A stretch of 64,000 nucleotides of DNA from Fimenecus sp045632525 (GTDB taxonomy: Bacteria; Bacillota; Clostridia; Oscillospirales; Acutalibacteraceae): NCBI GenBank assembly GCA_045632525.1, contig JAZQWV010000068.1, positions 7,869-71,868 on the forward strand, read 5' to 3'. Made by a program: the position numbers and the translations under genes. Under the pieces are notes generated by a model that saw only the letters and a program-made list of their open reading frames with translations, was not told the DNA's origin and did not search any database. Positions 15,468 to 23,294 of this stretch are shown here, in pieces (the stretch's first letter is position 1; every line of letters begins with the position of its first letter).

Positions 15468-16148
15468 ATGACGCCGATTCAAGAAAAACTTTTTCAGTTG
15501 CAAGACTTGGGTTATCGTGATTTTCATTCAAAACTGATGCCCACAGTTTGCAAAGATAGAATAATCGGTGTGCGTGTGCCCATTTTAAGAAAATTTGCAA
15601 AAGAATTGAACAAATCAGAATTAAAGGCAGAGTTTTTAAATACTCTGCCTCATAAATATTATGAAGAAGACAATCTTCACGCTTTTTTAATTGAGCAAAT
15701 CAAAGACTTTGATGAGTGCATTTCTGCTTTAGACGATTTTCTTCTATTCGTTGATAATTGGGCAACTTGTGATATGATGACCCCAAAAGTCTTGGGTAAA
15801 AATCTCCCATTGCTATATGAAAAAATTGAAGAATGGTCAAAATCAGAACATATTTATACAGTAAGATTTGCAGTTGTGACTTTGATGAAATTCTTTATGG
15901 ACGAGCGTTTAGATAAAAAACATCTAAACTTGCTTTTGAGAATTAAATCCGAAGAGCATTATATTAATATGGCTATTGCTTGGTATCTTGCAACTGCACT
16001 TTCTAGTCGTTGGGATTTGGTAATTCCATATATAGAAAAGCAGAAATTCGATAAATGGATACATAATAAAGCAATTCAGAAATCAATTGAAAGTTATCGA
16101 ATAACACAAGAACAAAAAGAATATCTTAAAACATTGAAGATAAAATAA
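15468..16148 (+). CDS. DNA alkylation repair protein, AlkD-like
   Basis: A 226-residue all-helical protein of the AlkD/HEAT-repeat DNA glycosylase family, which removes bulky or cationic alkylated purines. The motif FVDNWATCDMM near residues 98-109 carries the Trp and Asp expected in the AlkD active site, and GVRVPILRKFAK and YIEKQKFDKWIHNKAIQK are typical family segments. ATG 15468 follows the previous stop by one base; the longer frame from 15441 would overlap that gene. It is last in its operon and followed by a terminator. Confidence 0.88.
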   Translation: MTPIQEKLFQLQDLGYRDFHSKLMPTVCKDRIIGVRVPILRKFAKELNKSELKAEFLNTLPHKYYEEDNLHAFLIEQIKDFDECISALDDFLLFVDNWATCDMMTPKVLGKNLPLLYEKIEEWSKSEHIYTVRFAVVTLMKFFMDERLDKKHLNLLLRIKSEEHYINMAIAWYLATALSSRWDLVIPYIEKQKFDKWIHNKAIQKSIESYRITQEQKEYLKTLKIK

Positions 16149-16175
16149 AAGGGATGCTTAACAGCATCCCTTTTT
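16148..16175. terminator. Terminator between convergent genes
   Basis: AAAGGGATGC and GCATCCCTTT with a 6-nt loop; T-rich on both strands, serving the AlkD-like gene and the GH2 gene. Confidence 0.85.
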
Positions 16176-16189
16176 CTATTGTTTATTGA

Positions 16190-18454
16190 TTATTTCTTTT
16201 TTGGTGCTTTAACTTTGTTGAGTTTAGCGTTGAGTTCAAGGATTTGCTCTTTTGTGAATGAACCACCAAGCATTGAGAATACACGCTTGATTGTAAATCC
16301 TTTAGCCATACCATAAATATTTTTAAGCATTGCAGGTGTAACTTTGAAGCCTGAAAGCATATTGCCTTTCTTTTCTTCGCCGTTTTCATCCTTGCCGCCG
16401 CCCATTGAGTTTTTGAGCATCATAAGGAATTTAACCATTACAAGTTTACCACCGAATGTGCTCATAATGTCACCGATTGTATTGTTGATTGAAAGGCGCC
16501 CATCAGGAGTGCTGATTTCAAACCAGTTGATAACCTGACCTTCTTCTTTCATAACATAAGCCTCGTTTGGAGTGTCAACTTTGTTGATTGTTGCTGTGTC
16601 TTCAAGGTCACCTGCAACAACTTTAAGCTCAGTTGTACCTTCATTCTTAACTTCAAAATAGAAGAATGGATATTTGCCCTTTGTTTGCTTACCAACGCTT
16701 ACACCGTTAGCAAAAAGTTCAACTTCAGGCTGGTTAGAATAAACAGTAACCTTTGTTACATCTTCAACTCTGTCAATATATCTCTTTGAGCAAAGGTGAA
16801 GAACAGGTTTGTCAGAAAGCCATGCTTGGTAAGCATAAAAAGAGTCTTTCTTATATTTTCTATCAAATGTAACAAGACCTTTGTGGTTCATACCATTTTC
16901 GCCACCTTCTGCACGAGCATCAGCGGCAAAGTCAAACATATTCCAAACATGAGTTGCCCAAAGATAAGGTCTGTCAGCAATCTGCTTAATGAGTTCTTCA
17001 TGGTAGTATGACTGATATTCTTCTGTGTAGTCACCTTGAGTAGGTGTAGATGTATGCCAGTCAAGAGCTTCACAACCATATTCAGAAATACCGATTGGCT
17101 TGTTTGGATATTTCTTATGGAAATCATCAAACCAAGGACCGTTCATTGATGTGTCGCCACCGTACCAACCGAAATAGTGGTTGTAAGAAAGCACATCAGA
17201 AATATGTACATATTCGTCATTAATGTCGCACATTGAAACAGCTGCAATAGTTGTAAGACGAGTTTTATCCATCTCGTGAACCATATCGTTAAGGTCTTTG
17301 TGGTTCTTGATAAGGTTAGGATTTGAACCTGCGATTGTAATTTCGTTTGAAAGTCCCCAAACAACGATTGATGGGTGGTTGTAGTTCTGAACAACAAGTT
17401 CTTTCATCTGTGAAATTGTGTTGTCATAACCCGTTGGCATATGGCTTGAAATATATGGAATTTCTGCCCAGAGAACAAGACCTGCTTCGTCACAAAGGTC
17501 ATAGAAAACCTGTGAATGCTGATAGTGAGCAAGACGGATTGTATTTGCACCCATTTCAAGGATAAGGTCAAGGTCTTCTTTGTGCATTTCAGGAGTTAAT
17601 GCATTACCAACATCGGGTCTGTCCTGATGACGAGAAACACCACGGAGTGGATATTCACGGCCATTGAGAATAAAGCCTTTTTCAGGGTCAATTTTAAATG
17701 TACGGCAACCGAATCTTGTTGAAACTTCGTCAACTTCAACGCCGTCACAGATTAATGTTGCCTTTGCTGCGTAAAGATATGGGTCTTTTAAACCGTCCCA
17801 AAGGTGAACATTCTTGATTTCAAACTCTGCGTCGTCATCGTCTTCTTTTGATGCGATAACTTCGCCATCTGCAATGATTTCATAACGAACTTTACAGTTG
17901 TCGTTTTTAAAGAATGTTTTGATTTCAATTTCAGCGTCAGCACCCTTGATTTCAGGAGTAACCATAATAGCAGGTGAGCCATAGTAATCAAGGTCAAAGT
18001 GATTTTCAGGAACTGCGATAACGCTTACATCACGATAAATACCGCCATAGAATGTAAAGTCAGCCTGTTGTGGATAAACTCTGTCATTTGCAGAGTTGTC
18101 AACTGCAACAACGAGCAAGTTAACATCTTTAATATCTTTGATTTCTGCACGGAAAGTTGAATAACCGCCGTCGTGCTTTGTGATGCTCTTGCCATTCCAG
18201 AAAATTTCGCAAGATGAGTTTACACCATCAAACTGAAGATATTTAACTTCTCCTTCAGGCAATTCATCTGCTTTAATTTTTTTTGCAAAATAGCAAGTGC
18301 CACGGTAATAGTCATTGCCACCATCCTGACCGTCTTTGCCGTTCCATGTGAAAGGAAGGTCAAGTGCTTCCCAATCAGTTGGAAGATTTGACGGAGCAGA
18401 TTTAGCATTTTTTGAGAAAAGCCAACCGCTGTTGATAACTTTAATGTTTCTCAT
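16190..18454 (-). CDS. Glycoside hydrolase family 2 (beta-galactosidase type)
   Basis: A 754-residue GH2 enzyme, cytoplasmic since no signal peptide is visible. The N-terminal jelly-roll and immunoglobulin-like domains (residues 1-270) lead to a TIM barrel with RGVSRHQDRPDVG, the acid/base Glu in WGLSNEI (near 385) and the nucleophile Glu in PIGISEYGCEA (near 470). A C-terminal domain follows, ending in an uncommon Lys/Met-rich helical extension of about 90 residues. The exact sugar (beta-galactoside, glucuronide or mannoside) cannot be fixed by eye. ATG 18454 has GGAGGTTGCT in front, which rules out the longer frame. It stands alone and is probably regulated by the palindrome over its promoter. 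Confidence 0.9.
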   Translation of the reverse strand: MRNIKVINSGWLFSKNAKSAPSNLPTDWEALDLPFTWNGKDGQDGGNDYYRGTCYFAKKIKADELPEGEVKYLQFDGVNSSCEIFWNGKSITKHDGGYSTFRAEIKDIKDVNLLVVAVDNSANDRVYPQQADFTFYGGIYRDVSVIAVPENHFDLDYYGSPAIMVTPEIKGADAEIEIKTFFKNDNCKVRYEIIADGEVIASKEDDDDAEFEIKNVHLWDGLKDPYLYAAKATLICDGVEVDEVSTRFGCRTFKIDPEKGFILNGREYPLRGVSRHQDRPDVGNALTPEMHKEDLDLILEMGANTIRLAHYQHSQVFYDLCDEAGLVLWAEIPYISSHMPTGYDNTISQMKELVVQNYNHPSIVVWGLSNEITIAGSNPNLIKNHKDLNDMVHEMDKTRLTTIAAVSMCDINDEYVHISDVLSYNHYFGWYGGDTSMNGPWFDDFHKKYPNKPIGISEYGCEALDWHTSTPTQGDYTEEYQSYYHEELIKQIADRPYLWATHVWNMFDFAADARAEGGENGMNHKGLVTFDRKYKKDSFYAYQAWLSDKPVLHLCSKRYIDRVEDVTKVTVYSNQPEVELFANGVSVGKQTKGKYPFFYFEVKNEGTTELKVVAGDLEDTATINKVDTPNEAYVMKEEGQVINWFEISTPDGRLSINNTIGDIMSTFGGKLVMVKFLMMLKNSMGGGKDENGEEKKGNMLSGFKVTPAMLKNIYGMAKGFTIKRVFSMLGGSFTKEQILELNAKLNKVKAPKKK

Positions 18455-18481
18455 AGCAACCTCCAAAAGTATAACAAATTT

Positions 18482-18521
18482 TAACAAATATATTATACTA
18501 TATTTGTTATAAGCTTTTCAA
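18482..18521 (-). promoter_or_regulatory. Promoter and operator of the GH2 gene
   Basis: Minus strand: TTGAAA (18516-18521), 18 bp, TATAAT (18492-18497). A perfect 11-bp inverted repeat, TAACAAATATA / TATATTTGTTA with 6 bp between (18482-18509), covers the -10 box, the position expected for a repressor. A further half-site, ATAACAAATT, lies at 18471-18480. Confidence 0.75.
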
Positions 18522-18577
18522 CACTCTGTTGTGTAAAATTTTTGTTAGTTCTGGGAAAAGTTTTGAATAAAAAAATA

Positions 18578-18609
18578 AAAAACTCATACACAAAAGTGCA
18601 TGAGTTTTT
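18578..18609 (-). terminator. Terminator following the broken tRNA
   Basis: AAAAACTCAT-CAC and GTG-ATGAGTTTTT arms with an AAAA loop. T-rich on the minus-strand exit, directly after the CCA end of the tRNA fragment. Confidence 0.75.
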
Positions 18610-18654
18610 GGCACCCCCAACAGGAATCGAACCTGTAACTAACCCTTAGGAGAT
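18609..18654 (-). pseudogene. tRNA 3' half (CTCCTAA anticodon loop), probable integration scar
   Basis: On the minus strand the sequence gives an anticodon loop CTCCTAA (Arg CCT type), a 3' anticodon strand GGGTT, a T-arm ACAGG-TTCGATT-CCTGT, an acceptor strand TGGGGGT, then G and CCA. The sequence on the 5' side pairs with neither the anticodon stem nor the acceptor, so the gene is cut at the anticodon loop, a favoured crossover point of tyrosine integrases. The intact tRNA-Arg at 22191-22267 shares the loop but not the stems, so this is not simply its displaced half. Confidence 0.6.
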
Positions 18655-18690
18655 ACCGAGGAAAACGGATCTCGCATCCCTTGTAATACC

Positions 18691-18720
18691 TAAAAATCCC
18701 CTGCTGTCAGGGGATTTTTA
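18691..18720. terminator. Strong symmetric hairpin at island edge
   Basis: A perfect 13-bp stem (TAAAAATCCCCTG with its complement) and a CTGT loop; works on paper in both directions. It lies between the tRNA fragment and the TTAGCA repeats. Confidence 0.8.
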
Positions 18721-18782
18721 AGGTTAATGTGTTATCAAGTGTTACGCCGTTATTGCTGATTTTATGCTGTTTTACTGTGTTT

Positions 18783-18802
18783 GATTAGCAAGCAATTAGC
18801 AA
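18783..18802. repeat. TTAGCA direct repeats, left end of the hcp island
   Basis: Two copies of ATTAGCA 11 bp apart (18784 and 18795). The same motif is clustered at the other end of the island (21996-22075). Such repeats are typical arm-type sites beside integrase genes, but no integrase is present. Confidence 0.5.
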
Positions 18803-18883
18803 CTTCTGTGATTTTAGGGTGGAGGTTATATTCTTATATAATACCTTTAAGTTATCTCTCGTCACTCGGTTTGCTATATTTAC

Positions 18884-20491
18884 TCAATTATTTCCAAGTA
18901 TTTTCTTTAAATCGTCTCCTGGTGTACTGATGGGTGCAATGTTGTAATGCTCAACAAGATAGTTCAACACATTAGGTGATACGAATGCCGGAAGCGAAGG
19001 ACCGAGCAGAATATTCTTAATGCCGAGATGAAGGAGAGTCAGCAAAATACATACCGCCTTCTGTTCGTACCACGAAAGCACCATAGAAAGAGGAAGGTCG
19101 TTTACACCGCACTCAAATGCTTCCGCAAGTGTTACAGCTACCTTAATCGCACTGTACGCATCGTTACACTGTCCCATATCCATAATGCGAGGTAGTCCGC
19201 CAATTGTTCCTGCATCAAGGTCATTAAAACGATACTTACCGCAGGCAAGTGTCAAAACAATGCTGTCGGATGGAGTTTGTTTTACAAACTCGGTGTAATA
19301 GTTGCGCCCCGGCTTTGCACCGTCGCAACCACCAACGAGGAAGAAATGCTTGATAGCACCTGACTTGACCGCATCAATGACGGTGCCCGCTACTGACAAA
19401 ACGGTGTTGTGGGCGAATCCTGTCATTACCTTTTCGCCACCGTTAATTCCCGTAAAGTACATATTGGTTGGATAACCACCAAGAGCAAGTGACCTCTCGA
19501 TAACAGGTGTAAAATCTTTGTTATCGCCAATATGCACGATTTCAGGATAAGATACTACCTCGGTGGTGAATACACGGTCAGCATAGCTTGTTTTAGGCGG
19601 CATTAAGCAGTTGGTAGTAAAGAGAATAGGTGCGGGAATGTCCGCAAATTCCTTCTGCTGATTCTGCCAAGCCGTACCGTAATTGCCTTTCAGATGAGCA
19701 TACTTTTTAAGTTCGGGATAGGCGTGAGCAGGAAGCATTTCGCCGTGAGTATAAATGTTGATACCCTTACCTTCGGTCTGTTCAAGCAACTGCTTAAGAT
19801 CATAAAGGTCGTGTCCCGATATGACAATAAACGGACCTTTTTCAACCGTTAAGCTAACTTCGGTAGGAACAGGATTGCCATAGGTTTCGGTATTGGCTTT
19901 GTCAAGCAGAGCCATGCATTTAAGGTTGATTTCGCCCACTTCCAAGACGATTGGAAGCAGTTCATCCATACCCCAATCCTTCATACCGATTGCAAAGAGT
20001 GCCTTATAGAAGAACTTGTTTACATCGGCATCTCTGTATCCGAGCACTTCTGCGTGATAAGCATAGGCAGCCACTCCACGAATACCGAACAAAATGAGCG
20101 ATTTGAGGGAACGAATATCCTCATTTGCATTCCACAACTCGTTCATATCGTAGTTGTCGTTTCTACCGCAAGCAGAAGAACAGCATAAACATTTAGGCAC
20201 AAGGCGTTCTTTCTCAACTTCGATTTTTTTAATAAGTGCCGATATGGTTTCGTTATTGAAATTCACATTGGTTATAGTAGTAAACAGACCTTCAAGTACA
20301 AGTCTGTCGGTTGTCTCATTTACAAGGCTCTCGTTACCTTCGGTTGCTCTCGCAAGACCGATAAGCGCACCTGTCAACTTATCTTGAAACTCTGCGGTGT
20401 CGGCTTTCTTACCGCATACACCCGCACTACCGGTGCAAGCCGAACAACCCGCTGTCTGCTCACATTGAAAACAAAACATTTTTCTATCCAT
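18884..20491 (-). CDS. hcp: Hydroxylamine reductase / hybrid-cluster protein
   Basis: A 535-residue hybrid-cluster protein, which reduces hydroxylamine and, in current models, nitric oxide, and acts in nitrosative stress. The N-terminal cluster motif starts MFCFQCEQTAGCSACTGSAG; further Cys ligands are visible in CLCCSSACGRND, in TTNCLMPP (near 295), in VGGCDGAKPGRNYY and in LACGKYRFNDLD. The ribosome binding site CGGAGGA precedes the first ATG; the second, at 20479, is an alternative. It is 15 bp downstream of a ferredoxin gene and in the same operon. Its GC content looks higher than that of the flanking genes (about 48-50% in lines counted), suggesting transfer. Confidence 0.95.
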   Translation of the reverse strand: MDRKMFCFQCEQTAGCSACTGSAGVCGKKADTAEFQDKLTGALIGLARATEGNESLVNETTDRLVLEGLFTTITNVNFNNETISALIKKIEVEKERLVPKCLCCSSACGRNDNYDMNELWNANEDIRSLKSLILFGIRGVAAYAYHAEVLGYRDADVNKFFYKALFAIGMKDWGMDELLPIVLEVGEINLKCMALLDKANTETYGNPVPTEVSLTVEKGPFIVISGHDLYDLKQLLEQTEGKGINIYTHGEMLPAHAYPELKKYAHLKGNYGTAWQNQQKEFADIPAPILFTTNCLMPPKTSYADRVFTTEVVSYPEIVHIGDNKDFTPVIERSLALGGYPTNMYFTGINGGEKVMTGFAHNTVLSVAGTVIDAVKSGAIKHFFLVGGCDGAKPGRNYYTEFVKQTPSDSIVLTLACGKYRFNDLDAGTIGGLPRIMDMGQCNDAYSAIKVAVTLAEAFECGVNDLPLSMVLSWYEQKAVCILLTLLHLGIKNILLGPSLPAFVSPNVLNYLVEHYNIAPISTPGDDLKKILGNN

Positions 20492-20506
20492 TTTTCTGTC
20501 CTCCGT

Positions 20507-21205
20507 TTAATCTAATATTTTACCGTCGGTAGAGATGGTAACAACTCTCCACGGAATGAATTTACCGCTTGTTTGTAAAGCCTGTTTAACCGCATACTCG
20601 ATACCGCCACAGCAAGGTACTTCCATACGAACAACGGTTACACTTTTAATATCGTTATTTGCGATAATGGAAGTCAGTTTTTCGGTATAATCACCTTCAT
20701 CAAGTTTAGGACAACCGATAAGTGTAATATGATTACGGATAAACTCGTTATGGAAATTACCATAAGCATAGGCAGTGCAGTCTGCCGCAGCCAAAAGGTT
20801 TGCTCCGTCAAAATATGGTGCATTTACCGGAACGAGCTTAATCTGAACAGGCCATTGTGAAAGCTGACTGCTTGTAGGTACAGTAGAACTATTGCAATCG
20901 CAATTTTCTCTGTGAATGGCTTTTGATTGTGTACCGGGACAACCGCAAGGAAGCAGTATAGATGCTTTCTTTTCCTTTGCCGCAAGAACAGCGGATTCAT
21001 CATAAGCAGGCGCATCTCTTTCCTCAAAAGTTATTGCATCTACGGGACAAGTGGGAAGGCAATCGCCAAGACCATCGCAATAATCTTCACGTATGAGTTT
21101 TGCTTTACCGTTTATCATTTCAATAGCACCTTCGTGGCAAGCTGCTGCACAAGCTCCGCATCCATTACATTTTTCTTCGTCGATTTTAATGATTTTTCTA
21201 ATCAT
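20507..21205 (-). CDS. 4Fe-4S ferredoxin-domain protein linked to Hcp
   Basis: A 232-residue protein with two N-terminal cluster motifs (CNGCGACAAACHEG and CDGLGDCLPTCP), then a second domain with CGCPGTQS, LIGCPKLD and VPCCGG cysteine motifs. Proteins of this kind often accompany hcp and are thought to pass electrons to it. ATG 21205 has GAGAGGAGAAC upstream and is preferred over the frame from 21232. It is the first gene of the hcp operon and is divergent from the Crp/Fnr regulator. The electron-donor role is inferred from family context. Confidence 0.88.
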   Translation of the reverse strand: MIRKIIKIDEEKCNGCGACAAACHEGAIEMINGKAKLIREDYCDGLGDCLPTCPVDAITFEERDAPAYDESAVLAAKEKKASILLPCGCPGTQSKAIHRENCDCNSSTVPTSSQLSQWPVQIKLVPVNAPYFDGANLLAAADCTAYAYGNFHNEFIRNHITLIGCPKLDEGDYTEKLTSIIANNDIKSVTVVRMEVPCCGGIEYAVKQALQTSGKFIPWRVVTISTDGKILD

Positions 21206-21236
21206 AAAAGTTCTCCTCTCTTGATTTTTCACTCGT

Positions 21237-21278
21237 ATTATATTACAATAATTAAAACGATGCGGTTGTATTTACAAC
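21237..21278 (-). promoter_or_regulatory. Promoter of the hcp operon with Fnr-type palindrome
   Basis: Minus-strand -10 TATAAT at 21237-21242, no consensus -35. A perfect palindrome, GTTGTA-TT-TACAAC (21265-21278), is centred at 21271.5. If transcription starts 7 bp past the -10 box (21230), the centre is at -41.5, the class II activator position of Crp/Fnr proteins. Confidence 0.7.
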
Positions 21279-21293
21279 AGAAAGTGATGTTTT

Positions 21294-21953
21294 ATGAAAA
21301 AGTATGTATCCGTTCTCAAAAGAACTCAGTTATTTTCCGGTGTTGGTGATGATGAAATCGTTTCTATGCTTTCCTGCCTTGGTGCAAGACTTTTCACTTA
21401 TAAGAAGGGTGAATATGTATTAAGACAAGGAGAGCACTTAAACGATATTACCGTCTTGGTGGAAGGCAATTTACACATTCAAAAGGATGACTATTGGGGT
21501 AATCGCAGTATTCTCGGTCAGATTGCTGTGGGTGAAATGTTCGGTGAAGCCTACGTTGCTCCCGAAAGCGGCGCATTGCTCAATGATGTTGTGGCAGTGG
21601 AAGATAGCGCTGTAATGTTTTTTGATGTAAAGAAAATTATTACCACCTGTTCTTCCGCTTGTCGTTTTCACACAACGGTAGTGCAGAATTTGTTTTTCGC
21701 AATTTCCGAGAAAAACAGAAAACTCGTGCAGAAGCTCGGTCATATGTCCAAGCGTTCAACACGAGAAAAATTGATTTCCTATTTATCCGAAGAAGCCAAG
21801 CGACAGAATTGCTCATACTTCACCATTCCATACAACCGTCAGCAGTTTGCGGATTTTTTGTCAGTTGACAGAAGCGCTATGTCCAATGAGCTTTGCAAGA
21901 TGCGGGATGAAGGACTATTGGAGTTTAATAAAAATTCATTTAGATTACTATGA
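21294..21953 (+). CDS. Crp/Fnr-family regulator, probable regulator of hcp
   Basis: A 219-residue regulator with an N-terminal cyclic-nucleotide-binding-like beta-barrel (YVLRQGEHLNDITVLVEGN, then GQIAVGEMFGE), a long dimer helix and a C-terminal winged helix (YNRQQFADFLSVDRSAMSNELCKMRDEG). No N-terminal cysteine cluster of the classical Fnr kind is seen. The divergent arrangement with hcp and the ferredoxin matches the HcpR arrangement described in several anaerobes, so nitrosative-stress control is likely. Its own promoter would overlap the palindrome in the intergenic region. Calling it HcpR is an inference from context. Confidence 0.88.
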   Translation: MKKYVSVLKRTQLFSGVGDDEIVSMLSCLGARLFTYKKGEYVLRQGEHLNDITVLVEGNLHIQKDDYWGNRSILGQIAVGEMFGEAYVAPESGALLNDVVAVEDSAVMFFDVKKIITTCSSACRFHTTVVQNLFFAISEKNRKLVQKLGHMSKRSTREKLISYLSEEAKRQNCSYFTIPYNRQQFADFLSVDRSAMSNELCKMRDEGLLEFNKNSFRLL

Positions 21954-21995
21954 CACATTAGATGTGCGAATATGGATAGAACATACGCCTGCGCA

Positions 21996-22075
21996 AATTA
22001 GCAGGGTTTTGCTAAAAATCCGATTAGCAGGCGATTAGCAAAACGCCGATTTTCTGCTAATTTCCTGCTAATCGG
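21996..22075. repeat. TTAGCA repeat cluster, right end of the hcp island
   Basis: ATTAGCAGG (21998), GATTAGCAGG (22023) and GATTAGCAAA (22033) are followed by inverted copies. CCGATTAGCAGG (22020-22031) and CCTGCTAATCGG (22064-22075) form perfect 12-bp arms. The motif matches the repeats at 18783-18802. Confidence 0.6.
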
Positions 22076-22154
22076 GATATGGTAAAAGTTCGAACTTGTT
22101 TTGCTATTTAAAAACAATAAACTCACCACAATTAAATGAGTGAGAAAGAAAAGT

Positions 22155-22190
22155 AAAAGTGCCGAGAAACCTTGATTTCTCGGCACTTTT
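22155..22190 (-). terminator. Terminator of tRNA-Arg
   Basis: A 15-bp perfect stem (AAAAGTGCCGAGAAA with complement) and a 6-nt loop, directly after the CCA end of the tRNA on the minus strand. Confidence 0.85.
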
Positions 22191-22267
22191 TGGCGCGCTT
22201 GCCCGGATTCGAACCGGGGGCGTTCCGCTTAGGAGGCGGACCCTCTATCCTGCTGAGGTACAAGCGC
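22191..22267 (-). tRNA. tRNA-Arg (anticodon CCT)
   Basis: Complete cloverleaf on the minus strand: acceptor GCGCTTG / CAAGCGC, a D-arm with CAGCAGGATAGAG, anticodon stem TCCGC / GCGGA with loop CTCCTAA, T-arm CCCGG-TTCGAAT-CCGGG, discriminator G and encoded CCA. It reads AGG codons. The gene marks the right edge of the hcp island, a usual integration target. Confidence 0.95.
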
Positions 22268-22282
22268 ATATACGATACAGTT

Positions 22283-22406
22283 CAAACAGATTACCGTTTG
22301 CCTTTTTGCAAAAGTGTTTGTTAAAACACCTACTTAGGAGGGGTTTATTATGTCCATTTAACTATGGAGGCGTATATTAGGACGGTTGTTACACCGTCCT
22401 TTTTTA
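22283..22406 (+). ncRNA. Candidate small RNA or micro-ORF transcript
   Basis: A plus-strand unit without a real ORF that nevertheless ends in a plus-strand terminator. It holds three hairpins (CAAAC/GTTTG at 22284-22300, GTGTTT/AAACAC at 22314-22329, and the terminator). A perfect ribosome binding site, AGGAGGGG, comes before ATG-TCC-ATT-TAA (22350-22361), a three-codon micro-ORF. A second micro-ORF, ATG-GAG-GCG-TAT-ATT-TAG, begins at 22364. I see no clear promoter. Confidence 0.35.
22379..22406 (+). terminator. Plus-strand terminator
   Basis: AGGACGGT / ACCGTCCT with a 6-nt loop and a run of six Ts. The T-run is on the plus strand only, so it does not serve the convergent lipoprotein gene. 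Confidence 0.75.
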
Positions 22407-23294
22407 TTTAGCAACATAACTTTCTGCCCATTTATCTATGATTCTAGAAAACTCTTCACCTTTCATTTTCTGAAGGCAGTCAGTACGATATGTTGTGTAA
22501 TAACCAAACTTTTCATTGAAAACATCAATGCGTTGAACCAAGAATATGTAATCCCCAAGTGAGATTGCGGCTGCTTTGGTTGCTTCAATGGCTTTTGCCG
22601 CTGAGAAAAATCCTTCTGGCAATGTGGTTGTATCATTAGCGTGAATAAGGCTATCGTGAATTTCTGTGCCACTACCCAAAGCTGAAATTGCTTCTTCAAG
22701 AGAAGTGCCACCATTAACCATTGTTGCAACTGAGTTGAAAGAATTTACAATGTTGTTCTTTTGGTCATCCGTCATTGGAACACTTGCCCCGTTTTCATCA
22801 ACATTGAAAAGATAACCAGTTATAAGACGCACGGCCACATAGTTTTCTTTAAAATATGCTTTTATTGTGTCTTCCCCAATTGGTGAAACGCCTTTGTCGC
22901 TGTAATAATAACTAAGCAATGATTTTTCATAAGCTTTTGAAAGCTCTATTTTATAAAGAGACTGTTTTGAAACGCCAATGTCTTCATAATGAGTGCCGAA
23001 AACATGCCAAAGGTTGTTAACCGTTGTTGAAACATTTTTCTTTTCAACGCTTGAAAGTGAAAGACCACGATTATTGAACTCTGAATTGATTGTTACATAT
23101 CTTGAAATGCTTTTCTTGATACTTTCTTCTTTTTCGTCCTTTGAGAGCGTTTCGTCCAATCCGTCTTTAAAATATGCATAAATTTCGTTGTCAACTTTTA
23201 CACCATTAACCTTAATTTTTGCAGGACCTGAACAAGATGCAAATAAAAGTGTAATCATTGTGACAACAAGCAGAAGAGAGATGACTTTTTTCAT
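22404..23294 (-). CDS. Lipoprotein, SurA/PrsA-like foldase N-terminal type
   Basis: A 296-residue lipoprotein: signal peptide MKKVISLLLVVTMITLLFASC with the lipobox Cys near residue 21. The mature part begins IKVNGVKVDNEIYAYF and is largely helical, as in the chaperone domain of SurA/PrsA/TrigF relatives; a region around residues 150-260 could hold a degenerate parvulin fold (ETKAAAISLGDYIFLVQ). A role in extracytoplasmic folding is inferred. The start overlaps the upstream membrane-protein stop by 4 bp, so they are coupled. Confidence 0.7.
   Translation of the reverse strand: MKKVISLLLVVTMITLLFASCSGPAKIKVNGVKVDNEIYAYFKDGLDETLSKDEKEESIKKSISRYVTINSEFNNRGLSLSSVEKKNVSTTVNNLWHVFGTHYEDIGVSKQSLYKIELSKAYEKSLLSYYYSDKGVSPIGEDTIKAYFKENYVAVRLITGYLFNVDENGASVPMTDDQKNNIVNSFNSVATMVNGGTSLEEAISALGSGTEIHDSLIHANDTTTLPEGFFSAAKAIEATKAAAISLGDYIFLVQRIDVFNEKFGYYTTYRTDCLQKMKGEEFSRIIDKWAESYVAK

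Noticed and set aside
18609..18690. A complete tRNA at the left edge of the hcp island
   Set aside because: The 5' side cannot pair with the anticodon or acceptor strands; only a 3' half is present.
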